Below are positions 1 through 5,428 of a stretch of DNA of 6,442 nucleotides, piece after piece. Every line of letters starts with the position of its first letter. Within the stretch, counting starts at the first letter, position 1. The stretch comes from DUPQ01 sp022706885. Lineage in GTDB: Bacteria > Bacillota > Clostridia > DUPQ01. The notes under the pieces are model-generated. The model saw only the letters and a list, made by a program, of their open reading frames with translations. It made no database searches and had not been told where the DNA came from. A program made the position numbers and the translations under genes. The stretch lies in the NCBI GenBank assembly GCA_022706885.1, contig JAKJBR010000052.1, positions 1-6,442 of the forward strand. Reading direction: 5' to 3'.

Positions 1-204
1 TGCTTGACAGCCATAGAATATCATTCAAATTGAAATATTTCAACGATTTTATGTCTTTTTTAACACTTTATCGGTAATTCGCTTTTTTGGGTTATGTAAG
101 AACGGAACTTAGTTATGCAATCTACCTGTGTCAAACAAACAAAGATGTTGTTATACTTCCTTAATTATGATTTAATTAAAGTCGGTAATGTCTTTTAGAA
201 GACA
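1..204. other. Intergenic DNA with no supported gene
   Basis: No coding region is supported on either strand. The stretch is strongly AT-rich. Two small symmetric elements are visible: a perfect 14-bp palindrome TTGAAATATTTCAA at 30-43, and an 8-bp inverted repeat AATGTCTT/AAGACATT with a 4-base loop at 187-206, immediately upstream of and touching the candidate promoter. Either could be an operator or chance in AT-rich DNA. T-runs near 55-61 and 84-89 lack a convincing GC stem, so no terminator is called for an upstream gene. Confidence 0.5.
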
Positions 205-233
205 TTGAAAAGAGTTTATGTAAGCTCTTTAAA
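205..233 (+). promoter_or_regulatory. Candidate sigma-A promoter of the B12 uptake operon
   Basis: TTGAAA (205-210) and TTTAAA (228-233) are separated by exactly 17 bases, close to the TTGACA/TATAAT consensus. Transcription would start about 7 bases downstream, near 240, which is where the 5' strand of the riboswitch closing stem begins (ATATCT, 240-245). That agreement is the main support, because the hexamers alone would be common in AT-rich DNA. The inverted repeat at 187-206 overlaps the upstream edge of the -35 box. Confidence 0.5.
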
Positions 234-239
234 AATTAA

Positions 240-436
240 ATATCTCTTTTTGTGGTCTCACGATGTGAGACTGAACAAGGGAATCGGGTGCAAAGCCCGA
301 ACGGTACCGCCGCTGTAAGCGCCCATAATCAATGCTCGTTGACGAAAGTCGGTCACTGGGAAACCGGGAAGGCAGAGCTTGGTTAGCAGACTATTAGTCT
401 TGCGAAGCGTTAGTCAGAAGACCTACAAGAAGATAT
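240..436 (+). promoter_or_regulatory. Cobalamin riboswitch aptamer 1
   Basis: The leader shows the conserved order of cobalamin riboswitch elements: GGGAA then GGGTGCAAAGCCCG (from about 279), ACGGTACCGCCGCTGTAA (301-318), CACTGGGAAACCGGGAAGG (354-372), and a B12 box AGTCAGAAGACCTACA (412-427). The ends pair: ATATCT (240-245) with AGATAT (431-436), and TTGTGGTCT (250-258) with AGACCTACAA (419-428) with one bulged base. GTCTCAC/GTGAGAC (255-261 and 265-271) forms a local hairpin inside, sharing part of its 5' arm. The family binds a cobalamin (adenosyl-, methyl- or aquo-form, not decided here) and normally switches the downstream genes off when the vitamin is plentiful. The B12 box departs slightly from the common AGTCAGGAGACCTGCC. 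Confidence 0.95.
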
Positions 437-475
437 GATGCTCCTTTTTGGAGTAAGTGCGTTTAGCATGAATAC

Positions 476-513
476 GGTTGCAACAGTTTTTTTACGGTTG
501 TGACCATTTTTTT
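476..513 (+). terminator. Intrinsic terminator, riboswitch 1 expression platform
   Basis: GGTTGCAAC (476-484) can pair over nine positions with GTTGTGACC (497-505), including two G-U pairs, with a 12-base loop. A and seven T follow (507-513). It lies between the aptamer and the first gene, as expected for transcriptional control of the operon. The loop itself contains another T7 run. An alternative hairpin upstream, CTCC/GGAG (441-444 and 450-453), and a longer pairing ATGCT/AGCAT (438-442 and 465-469) share bases and may belong to the switching region. No convincing antiterminator partner was identified by eye. Confidence 0.65.
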
Positions 514-541
514 AACAGGGATGTGGCGGGTGCAAATATTC

Positions 542-547
542 GGGAGG
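542..547 (+). promoter_or_regulatory. Shine-Dalgarno GGGAGG that sets a TTG start
   Basis: GGGAGG ends seven bases before the TTG at 555. That optimal spacing is why the first gene is started at this non-ATG codon. CTCC at 441-444 in the leader could in principle mask it, which would add a translational layer to the riboswitch control. This is inference only. Confidence 0.8.
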
Positions 548-554
548 ATAAAGG

Positions 555-1289
555 TTGCCGGTAAAGGGTATAAAAAAGCATAAGGGAAAAATAATTGCAG
601 CAGCAGTTATACTGTGTGTCCTCGTTGTTGCATATATTTGGGGCGGCAATTATGCTGTATCGGATATTTCATATAACTTTGCAAGTCCTTCTCCTACACC
701 TTGTCAAAGAGAGGGTTCTTCGGAGGGTGTGTTTGAAGGTTCCAAATCCTATTCCGAACAGTTGGGTATGGTATTTGATAAGGAAACAGGCAAGGACAGG
801 TATCTTACCGACCCTGTTCCTGAAGGAAAACCCATACCCGTAGAACCCCAAGATGCCGTTATAACCGACACTGCACATACCTGTATTCTTTCTGTCCGTT
901 GCGATACCATATTGAATAATATGAAATATTTAGACAAAGAAAAGGTAGAGCTTGTGCCGGAAGACGGAGTTATTTTCCCGGCTACCGAAGTGACTTTCTA
1001 TGAGGGTGAATCGGTCTTTAATATTCTTCGAAGAGAAATGAAAAAAGCAGGAATTCATATGGAGTTTGTTAATACTCCCATGTACAACAGTGTATATATC
1101 GAAGGTATCAATAATCTTTACGAGTTTGATGTAGGTGAGCTTTCCGGCTGGATGTATAAGGTGAACGGCTGGTTTCCCAATTACGGCGCTTCCCGTTATC
1201 AACTGAAAGCCGGTGATATAGTTGAATGGGTATATACCTGTAATTTAGGACGCGATGTGGGCGGATATTACGCTATGGGGGAAGAATGA
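555..1289 (+). CDS. Membrane-anchored transcobalamin-like (DUF4430) protein
   Basis: This 244-residue protein starts at TTG behind a perfect Shine-Dalgarno. A basic N-terminus (K4, K7, K8, K10, K12) precedes one hydrophobic segment (about 13-31), so it should be held in the membrane with the rest outside. The segment lacks a proper lipobox (C21 follows L20), arguing against a lipoprotein. A Ser/Pro-rich linker (44-49) leads to an extracellular region. Residues about 139-234 match the transcobalamin-like C-terminal domain (DUF4430, Pfam PF14478): YEGESVFNIL (149-158), then YIEGINNLYEF (181-191), SGWMYKVNGWFPNYG (197-211) and LKAGDIVEWVYTCNLG (217-232). In animals the related beta domain of intrinsic factor and transcobalamin contacts cobalamin. 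A preceding motif with C110 and C116 (CILSVRC) accompanies this domain in clostridial relatives as I recall them; C229 is the other extracellular cysteine after C50. Its stop overlaps the ecfT start, so the two are translationally coupled. A role in capturing or passing corrinoid to the ECF transporter is inferred, since no alpha-barrel domain is present. Confidence 0.88.
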   Translation: MPVKGIKKHKGKIIAAAVILCVLVVAYIWGGNYAVSDISYNFASPSPTPCQREGSSEGVFEGSKSYSEQLGMVFDKETGKDRYLTDPVPEGKPIPVEPQDAVITDTAHTCILSVRCDTILNNMKYLDKEKVELVPEDGVIFPATEVTFYEGESVFNILRREMKKAGIHMEFVNTPMYNSVYIEGINNLYEFDVGELSGWMYKVNGWFPNYGASRYQLKAGDIVEWVYTCNLGRDVGGYYAMGEE

Positions 1290-2179
1290 TGAAAGACACG
1301 TTTTCCACATACCACCCTGCAGTAAACTTTCTGTATTTCACTTTAATACTGGTGTTTTCCATGTTTTTTATGCACCCTGTTTGTCTTGCAATATCTTTAC
1401 TGTCGGCTTTATGTTATTCAATTTATTTGAACGGTAAAAAAGCTTTATTCTTCAATCTTAAATATATGTTACCGCTACTTATCATTACCGCCCTTATAAA
1501 CCCCGCTTTTAACCATGAAGGCGGCACCATTCTTACCTATCTTAGAGACGGCAATCCTTTAACGCTGGAATCCATAACATACGGAATAGCCGCAGCGGTT
1601 ATGCTTATTACCGTCATATCCTGGTTTTCCTGCTATAATGAGGTTATGACTTCCGATAAGTTTGTGTACCTTTTCGGGCGTATTATTCCTGCTCTGTCGC
1701 TGATATTATCCATGGCTTTACGTTTTGTTCCGCGCTTTAAGGCACAGATTAAGGTGGTTTCCGATGCGCAAAAGTGTATAGGGCGGGACGTCTCCAACGG
1801 AAGTATTTTACAGCGGGCAAAGCACGGTATACGAATACTGTCCATTATGGTTACATGGGCGTTGGAAAACGCCATTGAAACGGCGGATTCCATGAAAAGC
1901 CGCGGTTACGGTTTGCCGGGACGCACAGCCTTTTCCATATATCGTTTTGATAAGCGGGATAAAAAAGCTATGCTCTTTTTGTCTCTTTGCGGAATATATA
2001 TCATATTAGGGGCTTTTTTAGGCGGTATATATTGGAGATATTTTCCCACTATGAAAGGTGTGGGGTTTGAACTTTATCCCATATCCCTTTATATCTGCTA
2101 CTTTGCCTTGTGTATAATGCCGGTTGTTATTAATGTAAATGAGGATAGAAAATGGAAAGCTATACAATCAAAAATTTAA
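1286..2179 (+). CDS. ECF transporter transmembrane coupling protein EcfT (CbiQ family)
   Basis: A 297-residue integral membrane protein of normal EcfT size. Hydrophobic segments lie at about 14-29, 31-47, 59-73, 97-116, 131-145, 229-248 and 264-284. The cytoplasmic coupling region is recognisable: SMALRFVPRFKAQ (142-154) and, after a long amphipathic stretch, ADSMKSRGYGLPGR (200-213). The latter is the EcfT coupling-helix signature, with SRG in place of the classic ARG. EcfT binds the two ATPases through these helices and transmits ATP hydrolysis to the S component, which topples in the membrane to release its vitamin. The start ATG overlaps the upstream stop (ATGA). A second in-frame ATG at 1289 is better spaced from the G-run at 1277-1281 and could be the true start. 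Its 3' end overlaps the next gene by 28 bases. It carries no substrate specificity itself. Confidence 0.95.
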   Translation: MMKDTFSTYHPAVNFLYFTLILVFSMFFMHPVCLAISLLSALCYSIYLNGKKALFFNLKYMLPLLIITALINPAFNHEGGTILTYLRDGNPLTLESITYGIAAAVMLITVISWFSCYNEVMTSDKFVYLFGRIIPALSLILSMALRFVPRFKAQIKVVSDAQKCIGRDVSNGSILQRAKHGIRILSIMVTWALENAIETADSMKSRGYGLPGRTAFSIYRFDKRDKKAMLFLSLCGIYIILGAFLGGIYWRYFPTMKGVGFELYPISLYICYFALCIMPVVINVNEDRKWKAIQSKI

Positions 2180-4902
2180 CTTTTTCCTATCCGGAGAAGG
2201 AAAAAAAGGTATTAAACAATCTCTCTTTTTCCATAAAGAGGGGACAGTTCGTAACTCTTTGCGGACCTTCAGGGTGCGGTAAAACCACACTTCTCAGACA
2301 ACTAAAAACTGTGCTTGCACCGCATGGAAGTTTAAGCGGAGATATCATATTTGAGGGGAAACCGTTATCTGAAGTTGATATACGTACCCAAAGTTCAAAG
2401 ATAGGTTTTGTAATGCAATCTCCCGATAATCAGATTGTTACCGACAAGGTATGGCATGAGTTGGCTTTCGGGTTGGAAAGTTTAGGCTTTAATACACCCG
2501 CTATCCGTTTGAAAGTAGCTGAAATGGCTTCATTTTTCGGTATAGAGACCTGGTTTTATAAAAATGTTACCGAACTATCCGGAGGACAAAAGCAACTGCT
2601 GAACCTTGCAGCTATCATGGCGATGCAACCGTCGGTACTTATACTGGACGAACCCACAAGTCAGTTGGACCCCATAGCGGCAACGGAATTTATCTCCGCT
2701 GTGGAAAAGATAAACAGAGAATTAGGTGTCACCGTTATAATAACCGAGCATAGGTTGGAGGAGGTTTTCGCTATATCCGACAGGGTATTGGTGATGGATG
2801 AAGGGCGAATTATCTGTGACGGTACACCTAATGAAGTGGGTGAACAGTTGAAAGACTTACATCACGGCATGTTTTTAGCAATGCCTGTTCCCATGCGTGT
2901 CTATGCGGGTGTGGAAAATAATTTGACTTGTCCCGTTACAGTAAGAGAGGGGCGCACATGGTTGGATACCTTTGCGAAGAACAAACAGTTAAGAGATATC
3001 CCTGCTGAGGATTCAATAAAGGAGCAAGAGGGTATTCCCGTTATTGAGTTTGATGAAGTATGGTTCAAATATGAAAAGGATGCTCCGGATGTGCTTAAAG
3101 GTCTTTCCATGAAAATATATCAAGGGGAGTTCTATGCCATATTGGGCGGAAACGGTACGGGAAAAACTACGGCACTGTCGCTCATATCCGGTATAAACAA
3201 GCCATACAGAGGAATGGTTAGAATAAACGGGAAAGAGCTGTCCAAGATAGGGGATAAAGAACTGTTTAACCGTATGTTGGGTGTATTACCGCAAAATCCT
3301 CAGGCACTTTTTGTTAAAAAGACCGTGCAGGAGGATCTTTTGGAAATGCTGTCCGGACAAAAGAAGCCCAAAGCGGAAAAAGAGCAACAAATAGCAAAGA
3401 TCGCGAAACTCTGTCGATTAGAAGATCTGTTATCCATGCACCCTTATGATTTGTCAGGCGGAGAACAACAGCGGGCGGCTTTAGCCAAGGTTCTTCTTTT
3501 AGAGCCTAAGATATTGCTTTTAGATGAGCCTACTAAAGGCATGGACGCGGAATTTAAACGGATATTCGCCAATATTCTTTATGAGCTTTTGTATAAAGGC
3601 GTTACCGTACTCATGGTAAGCCATGATATTGAGTTTTGTGCAAAATATGCTCATAAATGCGCCCTGTTCTTTGACGGTAATATAGTAAGTTGGAATGCCC
3701 CGCGAAGTTTCTTTTCCGACAACAGTTTCTATACCACCGCAGCCAACAGAATGGCAAGACATATGCTTCCGACCGCAATAACTGCGGAAGATATAATCTA
3801 TGCGTGCGGGGGAAAAGCGGAACCTTTTGAAATAAAGATACCGGAAGATAGGGAAATCATGCCTATAGATACAAAAGAAGATACAGCAGAGGAATATGAC
3901 AAAAGTGTATTAAAAAGTGAAAAAAAAGATAAGAAGTTACCCGCCTGGCGCATAGCAGGTGCAGTGCTTACTGCCTTAGCCTTTCTTGCAACGGCATATT
4001 TTACCGTAAGCAACATGGGGGATTTGTCAGCTATTATTAAACAGGGTGATTTATCGGTAGTTTCTTTCGGTAAAGAAATGAATATATGGCACTATGTTCT
4101 GTTAGCCGTTGCATTGGCAGCGGAATTACTTCTGTTCTTTATTCTTCTTCGGCCTAAACATACAAAGATAGATAACGAACAGGTAGCTGCGGATAAAAGA
4201 AAGCTTTCCAAACGTACACTTCTTGCTGCTGCAATGATACTTATAGCTATCCCATTAACTATCTACTTAGGCATCTATTATTTAGAAGACAGAAAATATT
4301 ATTTTATCAGTATGCTGATAATATTGGAAACCATGCTGCCTTTTGTCCTTATATTTGAAGGGCGCAAACCGCAGGCAAGAGAGTTGATTATAATTGCGGT
4401 GCTTTGTGCCATAGGAGTGGCGGGGCGTACGGCTTTTTTTATGTTACCGCAATTCAAGCCTGTAGCGGCTATTGTAATTATAGCGGGAGTTGCATTCGGA
4501 GGGGAGACGGGATTTTTAGTAGGAGCGGTTACCGCTTTTGTGTCCAATATGTTTTTCGGTCAGGGTCCGTGGACACCTTGGCAGATGTTTGCTTTCGGTA
4601 TAATAGGGTTTTTGGCCGGGATATTATTCAGAAAAGGAATATTACGGCGCAATACTATTGCACTTTGTATCTTCGGCGGATTGGCTACATTCTTAATATA
4701 CGGAGGTATAATGAATCCCGCATCGGTATTGATGTATGAGGCAAAACCCACAATGGAAATGTTCTATGTTGCATATATCCGGGGTATTCCTTTTGACCTT
4801 ATCCATGCGGTTGCCACCGTTGTCTTCCTGTTTTCCATTGCAAAACCCATGCTGGAGAAATTGGACAGGGTAAAGCTGAAGTACGGACTTATAGAAAGGT
4901 GA
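2152..4902 (+). CDS. Fused ECF ATPase-ATPase-S component, probable cobalamin importer
   Basis: A 916-residue protein started at an ATG seven bases after GAGG, inside the end of ecfT. The first ABC ATPase (about 1-235) has Walker A GPSGCGKTT (38-46), Q-loop Q89, signature LSGGQ (142-146), Walker B with D166/E167 and switch H200. The second (about 297-530) has Walker A GGNGTGKTT (332-340), Q381, signature LSGGE (434-438), D458/E459 and H491, so both sites look catalytically intact. A charged linker (about 560-597) leads to the membrane part. Hydrophobic segments at about 599-618, 648-666, 690-710 and 716-736 precede the likely S-component core (about 742-905), which contains AGRTAFFMLPQFKP (757-770) and SNMFFGQGPWTPWQM (798-812). 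I recognise this style from ECF S components of the CbrT-like group; CbrT of Lactobacillus delbrueckii imports cobalamin and cobinamide. With EcfT it would form a complete importer from two polypeptides. Cobalt transport is less likely because the CbiM N-terminal metal-binding start is absent. Substrate identity is inferred from motifs plus the riboswitch. Confidence 0.92.
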   Translation: MESYTIKNLTFSYPEKEKKVLNNLSFSIKRGQFVTLCGPSGCGKTTLLRQLKTVLAPHGSLSGDIIFEGKPLSEVDIRTQSSKIGFVMQSPDNQIVTDKVWHELAFGLESLGFNTPAIRLKVAEMASFFGIETWFYKNVTELSGGQKQLLNLAAIMAMQPSVLILDEPTSQLDPIAATEFISAVEKINRELGVTVIITEHRLEEVFAISDRVLVMDEGRIICDGTPNEVGEQLKDLHHGMFLAMPVPMRVYAGVENNLTCPVTVREGRTWLDTFAKNKQLRDIPAEDSIKEQEGIPVIEFDEVWFKYEKDAPDVLKGLSMKIYQGEFYAILGGNGTGKTTALSLISGINKPYRGMVRINGKELSKIGDKELFNRMLGVLPQNPQALFVKKTVQEDLLEMLSGQKKPKAEKEQQIAKIAKLCRLEDLLSMHPYDLSGGEQQRAALAKVLLLEPKILLLDEPTKGMDAEFKRIFANILYELLYKGVTVLMVSHDIEFCAKYAHKCALFFDGNIVSWNAPRSFFSDNSFYTTAANRMARHMLPTAITAEDIIYACGGKAEPFEIKIPEDREIMPIDTKEDTAEEYDKSVLKSEKKDKKLPAWRIAGAVLTALAFLATAYFTVSNMGDLSAIIKQGDLSVVSFGKEMNIWHYVLLAVALAAELLLFFILLRPKHTKIDNEQVAADKRKLSKRTLLAAAMILIAIPLTIYLGIYYLEDRKYYFISMLIILETMLPFVLIFEGRKPQARELIIIAVLCAIGVAGRTAFFMLPQFKPVAAIVIIAGVAFGGETGFLVGAVTAFVSNMFFGQGPWTPWQMFAFGIIGFLAGILFRKGILRRNTIALCIFGGLATFLIYGGIMNPASVLMYEAKPTMEMFYVAYIRGIPFDLIHAVATVVFLFSIAKPMLEKLDRVKLKYGLIER

Positions 4903-4911
4903 AAAAGAAAA

Positions 4912-4936
4912 AAAGGGTAGCAATTGTATACCCTTT
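4912..4936. terminator. Hairpin after the ECF operon, weak or bidirectional terminator
   Basis: AAAGGGTA (4912-4919) pairs perfectly with TACCCTTT (4929-4936) around a 9-base loop, ten bases after the operon stop. On the plus strand only a short T-run follows, so it would terminate weakly and could allow readthrough into the second riboswitch. On the minus strand the hairpin is followed by a long interrupted T-run (complement of the A-rich 4902-4914), which is a good intrinsic terminator geometry. No minus-strand gene is visible in the window. Confidence 0.45.
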
Positions 4937-4991
4937 GTGATATGGTTTAGTGGAGCTTGAGGTCTCGGTAGTTTACGGGATTTCAGGAGAT

Positions 4992-5195
4992 AATTTCGAG
5001 TGCTGTATGCGGTGGTCTGTTCTTTGGAATAAGAACGCATACATGTTAAAAGGGAAGCCGGTCGGAATCCGGCACGGACGCTGCCACTGTGAAGGTCCGC
5101 ACTCCCGCGGTGAAAACCGGTCATTGAATCGTTATGATTTGATAAGGCAAGGGAGAGCATAAAAAGGACCGAAGTCAGGAGACCTGCTCGGAATT
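4992..5195 (+). promoter_or_regulatory. Cobalamin riboswitch aptamer 2
   Basis: A second cobalamin aptamer with near-canonical elements: AAAAGGGAAGCCGG (5048-5061), ATCCGGCACGG (5067-5077), CTGCCACTGT (5081-5090), and a B12 box AGTCAGGAGACCTGCT (5173-5188). The ends close with a 9-bp helix, AATTTCGAG (4992-5000) with CTCGGAATT (5187-5195) including one G-U pair. GGTCT (5014-5018) pairs with AGACC (5180-5184), and GTTCTT/AAGAAC (5019-5024 and 5031-5036) forms the next hairpin. It precedes two terminators and the secreted-protein gene, so cobalamin is expected to repress that gene. The centre reads GGTCGGAATCC instead of the frequent GGTGAAAATCC. A confident promoter of its own was not found. 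It may be served by readthrough from the operon or by a weak promoter near 4924-4951. Confidence 0.95.
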
Positions 5196-5196
5196 C

Positions 5197-5234
5197 ATGC
5201 CGTCACGCGTTAAATGACAGGGGCATTTTGTTTT
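5197..5234 (+). terminator. Intrinsic terminator, riboswitch 2 expression platform
   Basis: ATGCC-GTCA (5197-5205) pairs with TGAC (5215-5218) and GGCAT (5222-5226), leaving a 3-base bulge (5219-5221) and a 9-base loop. The stem runs straight into TTTTGTTTT (5226-5234). It begins one base after the riboswitch closing helix, the usual position for a ligand-stabilised transcription terminator. Confidence 0.75.
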
Positions 5235-5251
5235 GATGTGCGAAGATACAG

Positions 5252-5295
5252 CCGCACGATGGTAGATATTTACTGTCGTGCGGTTTTTGCTTTTT
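5252..5295 (+). terminator. Strong second intrinsic terminator
   Basis: CCGCACGA (5252-5259) pairs perfectly with TCGTGCGG (5276-5283). Inside, GTA/TAC (5262-5264 and 5271-5273) can extend the helix. TTTTT (5284-5288) and a further T5 (5291-5295) follow. It is more GC-rich than the first terminator only 18 bases upstream. A competing hairpin, GTGCG (5238-5242) with CGCAC (5253-5257), would take its 5' arm and could act as an antiterminator, so this may be the regulated stop rather than a constitutive one. Confidence 0.85.
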
Positions 5296-5308
5296 AACAC
5301 AAATTGCA

Positions 5309-5337
5309 TTCCAAAAACCAAAAACAGCGAATATAAG
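5309..5337 (+). promoter_or_regulatory. Weak candidate promoter beyond the terminators
   Basis: TATAAG (5332-5337) resembles a -10 box. Seventeen bases upstream only TTCCAA (5309-5314) is found, a poor -35. If used, transcription would start near 5344 and the secreted-protein gene would escape the riboswitch and both terminators. The sequence alone cannot decide this. Confidence 0.2.
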
Positions 5338-5346
5338 TTTTTAATA

Positions 5347-5376
5347 AAGCTTCAAGGTGGCAGATGATTGAAGCTT
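5347..5376 (+). repeat. 9-bp inverted repeat in the 5' UTR of the secreted-protein gene
   Basis: AAGCTTCAA (5347-5355) and TTGAAGCTT (5368-5376) form a perfect 9-bp stem with a 12-base loop. No T-run follows, so it is not a terminator. A second small hairpin AAATGT/ACATTT (5378-5383 and 5389-5394) sits directly after it. They may stabilise the mRNA 5' region or form an operator. The rest of 5296-5410 shows nothing recognisable. Confidence 0.5.
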
Positions 5377-5428
5377 AAAATGTAAAAAACATTTATGAAT
5401 CTTTGTGCACAGAGAAAGGATGAGGAAA

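Noticed and set aside
1..33. TTGACA at 4-9 as a -35 box, and a short open frame from the window edge to TGA at 31-33
   Set aside because: No acceptable -10 box lies 16-18 bases downstream, and ten codons from the edge are too few to support the end of an upstream gene.
594..647. Lipoprotein signal in the DUF4430 protein
   Set aside because: The only cysteine in the hydrophobic segment (C21) follows V-I-L; leucine at the position before the cysteine does not fit a lipobox, and the segment continues as a normal transmembrane helix.
2152..4902. Cobalt importer (CbiMNQO-type) as the identity of the transporter
   Set aside because: Cobalt ECF systems are also found under B12 riboswitches, but the membrane part lacks the characteristic CbiM N-terminal metal-binding start, no CbiN is present, and the sequence resembles vitamin S components.
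4924..4951. Promoter for riboswitch 2 (TTGTAT, 16 bases, TTTAGT)
   Set aside because: Both boxes are poor and the -35 lies inside the hairpin at 4912-4936. A GATAAT at 4989-4994 would start transcription inside the aptamer closing stem. No promoter could be called with confidence.
4693..5160. A 155-codon minus-strand reading frame across the end of the ECF fusion and riboswitch 2
   Set aside because: It runs antisense over a confident coding end and a structured aptamer, has no recognisable domain, and its composition follows the overlapping features. It is a shadow frame.
4950..5162. A 70-codon plus-strand reading frame inside riboswitch 2
   Set aside because: It coincides with the aptamer core elements and is explained by RNA conservation. 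No ribosome binding site or protein family supports translation.
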